Origin: Littorina saxatilis
Lineage: Eukaryota; Mollusca; Gastropoda; Littorinimorpha; Littorinidae
Direction: 5' to 3'
Assembly (NCBI RefSeq): GCF_037325665.1
Contig: NC_090258.1
Location: forward strand, 39,295,054 to 39,359,053
Length of the DNA stretch: 64,000 bases
Shown: positions 19,496 through 32,111 of the stretch, piece after piece
Position numbering within the stretch: the stretch's first letter is position 1
Layout of the letters: every line of letters begins with the position of its first letter
Translations under genes and position numbers: made by a program
Notes under the pieces: model-generated
Seen by the model: the letters and a program-made list of their open reading frames with translations, nothing else
What the model was told of the DNA's origin: nothing
Database searches by the model: none

Positions 19496-19655
19496 CCTTA
19501 CACCTGTTCCTTAATTGTTCCGGTGTTCTCTCACGCCGCCCCGGCCCCGTCCCTGCATTCGCTGCTCCATCCACATCTGAATTTCGTTCCGCTGCCAGAC
19601 CTGTCGATTTTACAGACGCTCCAGGGAGGGATGTCGGGTCGCTGCGGTAGGCTAC
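19464..19655 (-). mobile_element. Long tRNA-headed retroposon, 3' part with poly-A
   Basis: Its poly-A tail is the T-run at 19465-19495. The LTR element interrupts it at 19656, and it resumes at 26710-27409. It is flanked by the 9-bp target duplication TACTTTTAG at 19455-19463 and 27410-27418, which lies in LINE sequence. Confidence 0.8.
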
Positions 19656-21216
19656 TGTCACGATCGGGTGACAGAGACCAAGAAAGTGTCACTCAGTGGA
19701 GTGCCTGTTCTTGGTCGTGTATGATAGAAAGCGCCTGTGCGTGATATTGGGTTACAGCAGAGTTTGCTGACGGTGCTCCCGAGCACGGATGTTTTGAAAC
19801 GCACGAGCTTCACAGTGCAGGTTTCTGCTGTCATAGGGCTGACGGTTTTTTTCGCTGACAGGGATTGAGTTTCTCGTGTCTTTTTCCTGCTTGGGGAGGC
19901 AAAACTGGGTATAGCTGGACTGGTTTTGGTGACAAGGTCAGTCACGTGTATTTGGCTAGGTGGTCTGTCAGAGACTCAAGGACGACACACTTGACACCCA
20001 GCGGCAGAAGGGGAAGGACCTAACACACAGTTACTAGAGTATGATGGTTTTTCACCGAGTATCATATTCGGCACTCTAGGGGAACTTCCACAAGTTATTC
20101 CTTTCCTCTGCCACGTATTTTGCTGAGGACAAGTCGTCACATTTCCTTCGTCGGCGATGGCTTTCGCATAAGGATTCGACAAGGGGTTCTGGACGTTTTG
20201 GGTCACTGTTGACGAACAGAGACTGTTCCAGGGAGGAGGCGGACTTTGCTTCCATTGAGAGTTACAATCATAGGCTTTTGAGGTAATAAATCATTATTTA
20301 ACGCTGTTGATGAGTCTGTGTTGTGGAATGAAATACTCTCTGTTGTTCTTTCCAGGTTAGCGCATAATTTACTCTCTGTGACGCTAAAATACTAATCTGT
20401 ATATGGTTTTTGCAGATAGGGAGAGAAGGACGGAAAATGGCTGTTTTGTTGTTGTAAAAAGTCAGTTTTGTGCAGGCCCACGTGCTCGATGAGATATTTA
20501 AAGATGACATGTTTTAAGGTGGTGGGTGAGGGGTAGCTGACATGTTTAGTGCACCGATGCTTTCTGTTTGCAGCCTTCCTTCGTTCGTTCGTTTCGTTCG
20601 TTCGTTACGTTCCCGTAACATCGGCACGGCTGACTCTGGCGGGAACTGTTGAGGCTACGCTAACCAGGAGACCGGCTAACCAGGAGACCGGCTAACCAGC
20701 GGACCGGCTAACCAGCGAACCGGCTAACCAGCGGACCGGCTAACCAGCGAACCGACTAACCAGCATACCGGCTAAGCAGCAGCAGCAGAGATAAAGCTAA
20801 GTGCACCATGTCGTACGCACCCCGTTGACCACCGTTGTCTTTTCGTATCTATGATTTCATTGGAGTAGTGACAACGTGGGGTGTGTGACACCTGCACGAA
20901 CTAGAGCTTTTCGAACAGAACATTCTCATTTCGACTGTATTTACACGGGTTCAGCGTGTTACTATAATTTTCTACATAGTACTGGCATTTTGTCAGTGAA
21001 CACTGGTTTTTTACGTGTTGAGAACGTAAAAGGAACATATTTTGAGTGAAGGCTCGAGGGAGGTGGAGAGTTTATACATAAACAGGCGTCTGAAACTTAT
21101 ACTTTTGTTGACTCTATTTAATTGTATGCCTGCGAGAGTGGATCGTGGTGTGGTTAGTTAATTAGTAGTAATTAACCGGTTCATAATCACCTTGAGTGAT
21201 ATATTGAAACGTGACA
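19656..21216 (+). repeat. 5' LTR
   Basis: This 1,561-bp repeat reappears at 25149-26709 at a constant offset of 5,493. It contains about eight 16-bp units of the type CTAACCAGCGGACCGG at about 20655-20780, and a TTCG run near 20580. Confidence 0.95.
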
Positions 21217-21925
21217 CGTGGGGGCCAAGCCGGGATTTACTCAGTTAATTTCCAACTGATAAAGACCCACCAATTAAGGAGAACTAAGAGCAGATAATCT
21301 CGTCAGTGCTCGACTTATTTTCTGCTTGGTGCTACCCTTTTTTGTATAGTTTTGATCATATACCACACCTTAAGCGATTCACATCTTGCAGGAAATGTAA
21401 ATTGTAATTTGTGAGTTATTATATGCGCTAACTGTGATTATCTCCCTTTCCTTTGTTTGTGAATCTTTGTTGTTGTACGTTCAGAGTTTTCCGTTGCAGA
21501 GAGCTGAGCGGGGTTAGCGGATTTGTTATTCGTTTTACTCAGTTTTCTCTACATTGTTGTTTCGCATTCTGTAACAGGTTACATTTCTACCGTCTTGTTT
21601 TACTTGGATTTTTCTCCATATTTTGACTTTGTTGGAATTTTGGGGGGGAAGGGTCCGAGGACTTCTGTCCTAACCAAGGCTGTGGGAGACACTCTGTTTC
21701 ACCGCAAAAAGCAGCCGATAAAGTAGGCCACGGCTGTGGGAAACACTTTGTTTCACCGCAAAAAGCAGCCATAAAGTAGGCTACGCGATTTGTTCTACAC
21801 CGTTTGGATTTTTCTTCTGCATTTTCTGGTTGCTGGATTTTTGTATCCACCGCTTTCATCACCGCGTGTTCTAGCTATAGCTGCGTTAGACTTATTTTGG
21901 TAATAAAGCTTTGCTAAAACTAACC

Positions 21926-24900
21926 ATGGCTACAGGGGGATCTCCTACGAGGAGAATAACTTTCGAGACTCCTGGGAGCGAGCAACCGACTGAGCGAGAC
22001 GCACGCGTTAGAGCCCGAAGCGTTCTAAAACGCTTAGAAGTGGAACGGAAGGAAGAATTTGAGCGACTGACAAGAAAAGAAGAACGTGACAGACAGGACA
22101 AGAAGGACGAACTTGACAGACAAGAAAGGGAACGACAGGCTGAACGAGACAGACAGGAAAGGAAAGAAGAACGTGACAGACAGGAAAGGAAAGACGAACG
22201 AGATAGACAGGAAAAGAAAGACGAACTTGACAGACAAGAAAGAGAACGAGACAGACAGGAAAAGAGAGACGAACGTGACAGACTAGACCGGAAAGAGCAG
22301 GCGGATCGCGAACACCAGCTAGAGCTAGCTAGGCTACAGGCCGAGAAGGGTACGCTTACTCAGGCTAGCGCGCCGACGTTTGTTGCCGACCGTACGAGAC
22401 TGCCGACGTTCGACGATGACAAGGACGAGCTCGACGACTTTTTACGCCGGTTTGAGCGCATTGCATCCGACCAGAAGTGGGAAGAGGCCACGTGGGCTAG
22501 CCGCCTTAGCACCTGCTTAAAGGGACGCGCATTGCAGCTCTACAACGCTTTGGATGACGACGAGGCGAGAGACTATCAGGCACTTAAGAAGGCGTTACTC
22601 CAGCGCTTTAACCTGACTGCTGAAGCCTACAGACGACGTCTGCGTAACAGCAAGAGACTGAGCGGCGAGCTGAGTCATCAGTTTGTGGCACGCCTTAATC
22701 TCTACCTGCGGCGCTGGGTGGAGATGGCCGAAAAGGACTGGACCGTCAACGACCTTGCCGACCTCATTGTCATGGAACAACTGATGTCCAGCCTGCGACC
22801 TGAGGTGGTGACCTTCGTGCAGGAACACCAGCCAAAGACTACTCAGGAGGCAGCCGACTGGATCAGAGTGCACGAGGACGCCCAGGCGATCTCCGGCAAA
22901 TCTTCAGGCTCACGGCCAGGAAAATCGGGAAATTCGGGTTCTTCAGGACCCAAGGACGGGAAGGACGATCAGGGACACAAGGGATCGAGTTCCAGATCTG
23001 ACATCCAGTGTTACTACTGCAACAAGCGGGGCCACGTGAAGAAGGACTGCCACAGGAGACAGGCTGACCAGAAGGGCGTTCACTTTGTTGGCAGTGAGGA
23101 GTTAAGGGACGTCACGAGCTCATGCACCATTCCACAACTCTGCGTTCCGTGCTCCAGGAAACATTTTCAGCCCCACTGCAACGTCTACGTTAACGGAGTG
23201 AAGGGCGAAGGTCTGCGGGACACAGGGGCAGACATGATAGTGGTTCGGGCGAGTCTAGTTCCAGCTATGGCCTACACAGGAGACAGCATCAGGGTGAGAA
23301 TGGCCGAGGCATCTCACGCTTACGACTTGAACACGGCAGTGATCAAGGTCGTAACCCCGTTGTTCACGGGGACCATTGTGGCCGTCGTCATGGACGATCC
23401 TCCATGCGACCTGCTCATTGGAAACCGGGTTCAGTTTGTGGACGGCGTCACCAGGGAGGTTCCCGTTTATCGGTCTCCCGACGTCATTTCAGTGCTCACG
23501 CGGGCACAGGCGGAGCGAGAGGACAAACCTCTCAAACCCCTACCTGCTGCACGAGCTGCCCTGGGGAACGTGACCCCCGCGCTTCTCGCGAAGGCTCAGG
23601 ATTCTGACCCGACCTTAGCTACTCCTCGGGAGCACGCGAAGTCGGGGAAGGTGAAGCTGAGCGGGAAGCATGGGAGGTCAAAGTTCCTCAGGGACAAGAA
23701 GTTGCTCTACCGTGAGTTCAGCAACCAAGAAGGTACATTCAAACAGGTTGTCGTGCCTCGCGAGTTTCGCGAGGGTGTCATGGCAACGGCACACGACTCG
23801 ATTCTGGGAGGTCATCTTGGTACCAAGAAGACCACGGATCGTGTCTGGCGCCACTTTTACTGGCCAGGCATCTGCACGGATGTCCGACGTTTCTGTGCGT
23901 CCTGCGATAAGTGCCAGAAGGTGGTTGCCAAAGGAAGGGTGAGGAAGGTCCCCTTAGAGAAGATGCCGCTCATCGACGAACCCTTTCGTCGGGTGGCAGT
24001 GGACATCATCGGGCCCATCTTGCCTGCGTCTGAGGACGGAAACAGATACATTTTGACCATGGTGGACTACGCTACTCGATACCCAGAGGCGATCCCTCTG
24101 AAATCGATTGAAGCCACGCGAGTAGCTGAGGCTCTGGTTACTATGTGGTCCCGGCTGGGAATTCCATCAGAGGTACTCACCGACAGAGGCACGCAGTTCA
24201 CGGGAGGAGTGATGGCGGAGGCAGCACGACTGCTATCACTGGAGCAGCACTTCACCACTCCTTACCATGCTCAGTGCAACGGACTGGTGGAAAGGTTCAA
24301 TGGCACCTTGAAGACCATGCTGAGGAAACTAGCTCAGGAGAAGCCACGCACGTGGGACAGGTACATCCCAGCATTGCTTTTTGCATACCGCGAGGTTCCT
24401 CAGGAGAGCTTGGGTTTTTCCCCATTTGAGTTGTTGTACGGCAGACAGGTACGCGGTCCCATGGCTATCCTGCGTCAAGCTTGGACGGACGAAGAAGCTG
24501 ACGAGGAGGTGCAGACGACAGCGACCTACATCGTAGAACTCAGGAACAGGATTGAAGAGACCTGCAAATTGGCTCAAGAGAACCTGGGAAGAGCAGCACA
24601 GCGTTACGCGCGAGGATTCGACCGCAAGGCACGGCCGCGCAGCTTCAAGATTGGAGAACGGGTGTTGCTACTTCTACCTGTCAAACACAACAAGCTACAA
24701 CTGCAGTGGCAAGGACCTTTTGAGGTGACAGCGAGGGTGGGCCAGAACGACTACAGGATCATGATGCACGGGAAAGCACGCCTGTACCACGCCAACCTGC
24801 TGCGCGCCTACATAGAGAGGACAGCCTACGGGGAGAAGAACAAAGACCAGAAGAACAAAGACAAGAAGACAGAGAAGGTGGCAGTCATCAGGGGTGAAAC

Positions 24901-25075
24901 GAGGGGTTGCTCGTTCTTGAGGACGACCTTTCTGTCTGGAAACAGACTATCAACCTCTGCAATATCTTCAGGTTGCAAGGTTGGCAAACGCCAGACTTAT
25001 GCGCTGGGCGTTGATTCTCCAACCGTACCAATTCACGGTACGCGTCATTCCGGGCGCCAACAATGTTGGAGCTGA
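21926..25075 (+). mobile_element. Gag-protease-integrase frame of the LTR element
   Basis: A single frame opens at the ATG at 21926. A highly charged coiled-coil-like region rich in DRQ/ERK is followed by a Gag core, a CX2CX4HX4C knuckle (CYYCNKRGHVKKDC, about 23009), and a protease-type DTGAD motif (about 23219). The integrase has an HHCC zinc domain (HDSILGGHLG to CASCDKCQ) and a DDE core (VDIIGP, LTDRGTQFTGG, NGLVERFNGTLK). A C-terminal region with FEVTARVG and LYHANLLR resembles the module seen at the end of Ty3/gypsy integrases. I treat it as part of a fossil element. Confidence 0.85.
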
Positions 25076-25148
25076 CTTTCTCTCTCGGGCTGTAGAGGAG
25101 AACATGACTGTGAGCGAAACCGAGGTTTCGTCTTGAAGAGGGGAGGTG

Positions 25149-26709
25149 TGTCACGATCGGGTGACAGAGACCAAGAAAGTGTCACTCAGTGGAGTGCCTG
25201 TTCTTGGTCGTGTATGATAGAAAGCGCCTGTGCGTGATATTGGGTTACAGCAGAGTTTGCTGACGGTGCTCCCGAGCACGGATGTTTTGAAACGCACGAG
25301 CTTCACAGTGCAGGTTTCTGCTGTCATAGGGCTGACGGTTTTTTTCGCTGACAGGGATTGAGTTTCTCGTGTCTTTTTCCTGCTTGGGGAGGCAAAACTG
25401 GGTATAGCTGGACTGGTTTTGGTGACAAGGTCAGTCACGTGTATTTGGCTAGGTGGTCTGTCAGAGACTCAAGGACGACACACTTGACACCCAGCGGCAG
25501 AAGGGGAAGGACCTAACACACAGTTACTAGAGTATGATGGTTTTTCACCGAGTATCATATTCGGCACTCTAGGGGAACTTCCACAAGTTATTCCTTTCCT
25601 CTGCCACGTATTTTGCTGAGGACAAGTCGTCACATTTCCTTCGTCGGCGATGGCTTTCGCATAAGGATTCGACAAGGGGTTCTGGACGTTTTGGGTCACT
25701 GTTGACGAACAGAGACTGTTCCAGGGAGGAGGCGGACTTTGCTTCCATTGAGAGTTACAATCATAGGCTTTTGAGGTAATAAATCATTATTTAACGCTGT
25801 TGATGAGTCTGTGTTGTGGAATGAAATACTCTCTGTTGTTCTTTCCAGGTTAGCGCATAATTTACTCTCTGTGACGCTAAAATACTAATCTGTATATGGT
25901 TTTTGCAGATAGGGAGAGAAGGACGGAAAATGGCTGTTTTGTTGTTGTAAAAAGTCAGTTTTGTGCAGGCCCACGTGCTCGATGAGATATTTAAAGATGA
26001 CATGTTTTAAGGTGGTGGGTGAGGGGTAGCTGACATGTTTAGTGCACCGATGCTTTCTGTTTGCAGCCTTCCTTCGTTCGTTCGTTTCGTTCGTTCGTTA
26101 CGTTCCCGTAACATCGGCACGGCTGACTCTGGCGGGAACTGTTGAGGCTACGCTAACCAGGAGACCGGCTAACCAGGAGACCGGCTAACCAGCGGACCGG
26201 CTAACCAGCGAACCGGCTAACCAGCGGACCGGCTAACCAGCGAACCGACTAACCAGCATACCGGCTAAGCAGCAGCAGCAGAGATAAAGCTAAGTGCACC
26301 ATGTCGTACGCACCCCGTTGACCACCGTTGTCTTTTCGTATCTATGATTTCATTGGAGTAGTGACAACGTGGGGTGTGTGACACCTGCACGAACTAGAGC
26401 TTTTCGAACAGAACATTCTCATTTCGACTGTATTTACACGGGTTCAGCGTGTTACTATAATTTTCTACATAGTACTGGCATTTTGTCAGTGAACACTGGT
26501 TTTTTACGTGTTGAGAACGTAAAAGGAACATATTTTGAGTGAAGGCTCGAGGGAGGTGGAGAGTTTATACATAAACAGGCGTCTGAAACTTATACTTTTG
26601 TTGACTCTATTTAATTGTATGCCTGCGAGAGTGGATCGTGGTGTGGTTAGTTAATTAGTAGTAATTAACCGGTTCATAATCACCTTGAGTGATATATTGA
26701 AACGTGACA
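25149..26709 (+). repeat. 3' LTR
   Basis: It has the same length as the 5' LTR and appears identical to it, including the 16-bp tandem units. It is preceded by a purine-rich tract and followed by the GCTAC target duplication. Confidence 0.95.
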
Positions 26710-27409
26710 GCTACCCTCGGAAGTTGACACTGCACTTCTGCTGAGTCACTTCGACGGTGTTCAGTAGTGGGTCTGTCCCGAGCTAACGGACTCAGCCCAC
26801 TACCTACTATGCCCCCTACTAACGACATTGACTGCTAAGTCGCGGAGCCAGACTAAGTGAGCGTCCCCTCCAGAGAGCAGACCGCCACCACGTCCCTCCG
26901 TCGACCCCCCAGAACGTCACACGTTGAAGACTGACAGCAGAAGTACTATTCAGGGAAGGATGGAACAGGAACAATGAGACCAAGGTCACCATGAGAGCTC
27001 CGGGCATGAAGGACCACAAGAGCAAGGACATTTTATAATTTTAGATGATTAATGAGATGAGGATGATTATAATGATGATGCTATGGATTTCCAATTTGGT
27101 TTGAGACTACGTGACAGGGCAGCACTCTACGCTTACTGTCATAATATATCCTGGTGTCAACCAGGCCTGAGAACTGCCGCACCTGCGGTGTTGGTCAGGT
27201 AAACAGAACCTGAGCACCCTCAAAGTCGCATTCGTTAAGTGAATGACACTCGGCTGTGTGATTCCAGCCTTCCCATAGGAACCATAGCACTTCCACTCTG
27301 GGTAGGAGCCGACCGTAGCCCGAAAAACCCACATGACCCTGATGGGATTCGAACCCACGACCTCCCGGCCCGCAGCCCGATGCGCTAACCACTGCGCCAC
27401 GGGGGCCGG
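26710..27409 (-). mobile_element. Long tRNA-headed retroposon, 5' part
   Basis: The minus strand begins GGCCCCCGTGGCGCAGTGGT with a TGGCGCAGTGG A box and a GGTTCGAATCC B box about 45 bases later (27345-27355), a good tRNA-like promoter. Together with 19464-19655 the unit is about 890 bp, long for a SINE. No protein is encoded. Confidence 0.8.
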
Positions 27410-27750
<341 letters not shown>

Positions 27751-28246
27751 AACACACACACGCACACAGAAACATACACAAGACAAAGCAAAGCCAAACC
27801 AATCAATAACAACATGTTTGCTGAACAAACAATAACTCTTACTTTTTTCTTTAACCAACATCGAAAGGTAAACGATCGTTACAGTTATAGCTCAACTTTC
27901 TCGCTCGGCCACAAAGCGAAAATAATCGTTCTTCTCGACTGGCATCAACACAACAAAACAAAAAGAAAGGTCAAGGTTTCCAAGATATCAACGAGAAAAT
28001 ATCACGCCACTATGACGTTGCATTGCTTGGACGTTATCAGAGAGTAGGCTGGAGAGATAGCAAGAACAAGGTCAACCCAGTATGGTCCGGCTGAGTGGTG
28101 GACTTAAAAAAAAAAATTCAAATCAAGGCGCAGCAACTTTTATATAGTTCTTTGTAGATGAACATGTTTAAAGGGTTAATTAATTGCTACTCTTAATCGT
28201 TAATGCTTATCCCTTGTCACATGCCGAGCTACCAAGATCTGTTCTT

Positions 28247-28312
28247 ACATTTAGTCAAGTTTTTACTAAATGTTTTAACATAGAGGGGGAATTGAGATGA
28301 GGGTCGTGGTGA
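28247..28312 (+). mobile_element. Helentron-like repeat, terminal fragment
   Basis: ACATTTAGTCAAGTTTTTAC, ATGTTTTAACATAGAGGGGG and GAGGGTCGTGGTG match the terminus of the 7864-8712 family in the opposite orientation. Only about 65 bp remain. Confidence 0.75.
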
Positions 28313-28319
28313 ATGTATG

Positions 28320-29130
28320 TATGTATAACAAATTGAATTATTAACGGAAATAATTTACAACCAACAACACAATTTTCAATAGAAGCAGATTTTAATACTC
28401 AACCTACATACGTTTTCGGATTTCGGGTCTCAATAGATACAAGTTTAGTAAATAACTGACAAGTTTAATTTACAGCCTTGAACACAAGAAACATACAGTT
28501 TGAGTTGTAAACGTCTTTTTTTGTCTTTTTCTTTTTTGCCAACCTGCAAAACAAGAAATACACCACCCAGACCAGACACAGTGACTGCTTCGTTCCGGTC
28601 ATCCTTCCTGATAGCCAACCCGGTGACCAGTGAAAGCCGCGTGAATGCCTCCCCATGTCCAATCGACCATGACAGACTGAGGCAGCCACATTTAATATTC
28701 ACTAACACACATTCGCACCTGATCAATTAATCCATTTCGTGTCAGGTAGGGCTGGGAAAAGGTAAGCGTGTCGGAAGGGGGAGGGGGGGGGGGGGGGGCG
28801 GTGTTGCGATTTTTTCTTTGGCCTGGTATTCGAAAGTCTAAGGACGTACAAGAATACCTTTTAAAGTTACCACCTCTTGATAAAGACCATCTGTCCAATC
28901 CACCCCCCCTCCCCCACCAAGAAAGAAACTTTAACGAGATTCTTCCTATTGGATTCAACTTTGCAAAATGACCACTTATGGTTGTCCCTTGTGTGGTCGT
29001 ATGGTCAGTTTTGACTGTAAATATCTTGCATAAGCGATCATCTTTACAATCACAAATATGTTGAGGCGTTTGCATGGGATAACAACATTCTGTCACTTGG
29101 GCACAGTTCAATAATCAACAGTGTATTCAG
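28320..29130. other. Non-coding stretch, nothing recognised
   Basis: It contains a G-run at about 28780-28799. Short frames on both strands lack any domain signal. Confidence 0.4.
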
Positions 29131-29146
29131 TTTATGCACGCGCGCG

Positions 29147-29147
<1 letters not shown>

Positions 29148-29187
<40 letters not shown>

Positions 29188-29232
29188 TGCGTGCGTGCGT
29201 GTGAGAGAGCGAGAGAGAGTAGAGAGGGCCAG

Positions 29233-29316
<84 letters not shown>
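29148..29316. repeat. GT then GA microsatellites
   Basis: A GT run at 29150-29184, a GA run at 29239-29315 and mixed sequence between them. Confidence 0.95.
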
Positions 29317-29317
<1 letters not shown>

Positions 29318-29319
29318 GA

Positions 29320-30600
29320 AATGGAGTTAATTGGAATGATATAATATATGACTGCTGGTAACAATTTTCACAAACGGACATGGAGGTGGAAGAAGCGAAG
29401 AGCTGCTGGAGGGTTTATGTTTTCGTTGGTCTTCCTGTACCCTACCACGTACAAAGGGGGAATCTTTCGTAGGTACCACCTAAGTCAATCTGCTAAATTA
29501 ATCCAGAAACAAGGGGGGGAGATGTGACGGTATTCGGTACCTCTCGGGTCGTGTCGGTCGAACTCGGTCGGTCATGTGATGGGGCGCGCATGTGCAACGG
29601 TGCTTTTCCGCTCACTACTCGCTTCGCTCTCTAGCATCCACGCGGGACACTGATGAGGCATGGCTTACCGCATCGACTTTGTATTGTTGTCATCTGTAGC
29701 TTTGCTAAACTAGATGAACGTACCTGATGTGAGTGTTGTTTATGTACGCTCGGAACACGACAACGATGATTTTAATCAGACAGGTATTTGAAACAACCTT
29801 TTGGTAACCGGCGTTTCTCCTTCCGAGGCGACGTGACGGCGCCACATTTGTTTGTTTATGGCTGTTTATCGCGAAACAACACAGTTGAAATTTGTGTGTA
29901 AAGTATCATAAATGTGTGGCGTGTAATCTCCGAATCAGTTCGTTATCTGTGTTTCGATGGTAATTCAGTCAGAGTGGAGTTACTTTGAATCGAAGGCGAG
30001 GGTAACCTGTGTTGCATGTGCGACGGCGTGAACAAATTTGATTGCAATATTTTATACAGAAAGTAAATTTCAATGATTCTGGCTCAGTCTTGTAGATCTG
30101 TTATGCAGTGTTTTGGTAGTGTATCTGCTTTTCTACTATGAAACTCATTTGGAGTGATACGCTGATCGAAGTGGGGTACCCTATGTGGGACATCAGCCGT
30201 ATGCAGATTACGCTTCAGAACACTCTCGCATTTCACAAAGACAACAATCATTTGCAACATTTCAAGAACTGCATCAGTTTTATTAGATATTATTATCATT
30301 CTAGTGCCCTTTATGGCTATGTGACCAATCAGGACTGATTCTAGGTGACCTGTTAAATGTTATAACGGTCAAGGCGGGACCCTTTTTGTTTATCGCATTA
30401 AAAATCACCACGACAAAATAAAAATTAATATAAAAAACACCAGGGTGAATTGTTCTACTGAATGTCACTTTTTCACATTTTTCCCATGCAATTTACTGTG
30501 TAAAATGTGCTAAAAAGCAAATTCTGTCGGTGGGAGGGAAATAGAAGTTAGAATGGCAAGTAAGTTTAATACTGAGTAAAGGGAAGCAACTCTTTTTGAT
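29320..30600. other. Flank of the Crypton, nothing recognised
   Basis: About 1.3 kb without a supported gene. It may include the 5' part of the Crypton element, but Cryptons lack inverted ends, so I cannot place a border. Confidence 0.4.
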
Positions 30601-30639
30601 GCTGTCAGTAGCAGACTACACCTATGTGCTTTTGGCAAC

Positions 30640-31643
30640 ATGGCAAACAAACGACATGTACCTGCCATCAATCAAAAAGATCTAAAAACCCTATACGCAT
30701 CAAAATTCATGTCTCCCAACACCCCCACTGGCCTTTTGAACAAGGTTCAGTTTGATGTCCGGTTTTATTTTTTTAGACGGGGCCTGGAAAACTTTGAAAA
30801 AATGACGAAAGACACCTTCGGCTTCGAAGTGAAGATGGATCAAACAACAGGGAAACAATATGTAATCAAACGGTTTGATGAACTTACCAAGAATCACAGA
30901 ACTGGAGACGAAGAACTTGTGACTGGAGTCATGCCAGAGACTGGGGACAGCAGCTGTCCAGTGTACAGCTACAAGAAGTACCTGTCTAAGCTAAATCCAA
31001 AGTGTGAGCGTCTTTGGCAATTCTCTGTCAACACGTTCCATGGAGATGACGAAACATGGTATGAAAACAGACCCATGGGCGTCCATACTATGAAGAAGTT
31101 CATGGCAAAGCTGAGTGAGCTGTGTCAATTGTCGCAGAATACACAAACCACAGCGTGCGAGCGACGGGTGCAACACTACTCGCCGACAAGAACTTCAGTC
31201 CAATTGACATTATCAGTGTCACCGGTCACAAAACTGTTTACTCCCTCCAACCGTACCAAAAAACACCCACCGCCAAATAACTAGAGATGGCAGCTGCCAT
31301 GTCGTCCCAGCTCACAGGGAATATGCAGTTGGCACTGCTCCCAAGTCATACTTCGCGGGGAGAACCAGCCGGAACTTCGACGGGAAGCAGAATCGAACGC
31401 GGTCGTCTCGTTGCGTCGGCGACTGTCACAAGCCAGCAAACGATCCGACAGGACGTGGAACTCAGCAACGACGAGGTAGCAGCTCTTTTCGACCCGGAAT
31501 ACGAACCTGCCATGCCTCCAACGAGACCAAATCCGCCAATGTTCCATCACTGTGCACCTCTCGCATGCAACGATCAACATTCAATTCCACTGACATTTAA
31601 CCAGAGATCTGTAGCAAGTATCTCTGCATTTAACCGCATTTAA
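30640..31643 (+). pseudogene. Crypton tyrosine recombinase (DUF3504-like), frameshifted
   Basis: The ATG at 30640 opens MANKRHVPAINQKDLKTLYA and then a core-binding and catalytic region of the Crypton/DUF3504 type (FDVRFYFFRRGLENFEKMTK, TKNHRTGDEE, CPVYSYKKYLSKLNPKCERL). The frame changes by one base at about 31135. In the new frame the catalytic end is intact: YTNHSVRATGATLL (HxxR box), VTGHKTVYSLQPYQ (H, and Y as nucleophile). It stops at 31278, and the same frame reopens at once (EMAAAMSSQL, 31287-31643), which looks like the original C-terminal tail. Related domains exist in host proteins such as ZMYM2 and KCTD1, but the decay favours a transposon copy. Confidence 0.85.
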
Positions 31644-31978
31644 CTGCGCATGCGCAACACAAATGTGCAACATTTGAGATGGCTCTTCCGAGAACTGTTC
31701 GTTCTAATTTCGGACTTTCGGTTTGTTAGCATTTTCGAGTCTGTGTTCTGTTTTTTGTTGTTGTTGTTGAGTGTTTTTATGATACTATGCACAGAAAAGA
31801 AGGGACACGTAACTTTTTGGGAAAGATTACTTGTTGAAAGCTGAAAGTGTGCTGGATGTTTGTTTTGTTTGCTCTGTTTACCTTGTAACCAACCAAGCCA
31901 AAATGGCGACACTTTACTTGCAGGGTCGCTTCGGGTATTATGTTTGTTACCACGCACGGATAATAAAACCGTTATTTC

Positions 31979-32109
31979 TAATATGCTGACTGTTAGCAAA
32001 TGATAACAAGACATGTCTCGAAAACTCTATAAAAATTCGCCTAAAGGCTCATTTTGATATATTTTTTCTCGACATGTCTTGTTATCATTTGCTAACAGTC
32101 AGCATATTA
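31979..32109. mobile_element. 131-bp foldback MITE
   Basis: Arms of about 39 bp beginning TAATATGCTGACTGTTAGC are perfect inverted copies around an AT-rich centre. The ends carry TA, as expected for Tc1/mariner-type MITEs. Confidence 0.95.
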
Positions 32110-32111
32110 AG

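Larger units (their letters stand above)
19656..26709 (+). mobile_element. LTR retrotransposon, Ty3/gypsy, Gmr1-like order (broken)
   Basis: The element is 7,054 bp and bounded by two 1,561-bp LTRs that start TGTCAC and end GTGACA, with the perfect 5-bp target duplication GCTAC at 19651-19655 and 26710-26714. A primer-binding-site candidate (TGGGGGCC at 21219) follows the 5' LTR, and a purine tract precedes the 3' LTR. The parts in order are Gag, zinc knuckle, aspartic protease, integrase, and an RNase H-like remnant near the 3' end. Integrase ahead of RNase H is the order of Gmr1-like Ty3/gypsy elements. No whole reverse transcriptase is recognisable, so the element is broken, with roughly one or two breaks. 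The LTRs look identical wherever I compared them, so the insertion is recent. Confidence 0.9.

Noticed and set aside
31287-31643. 118-codon frame as an independent small gene
   Set aside because: It is in the same frame as the Crypton catalytic end and directly follows its stop, so it is better explained as the recombinase C-terminal tail.
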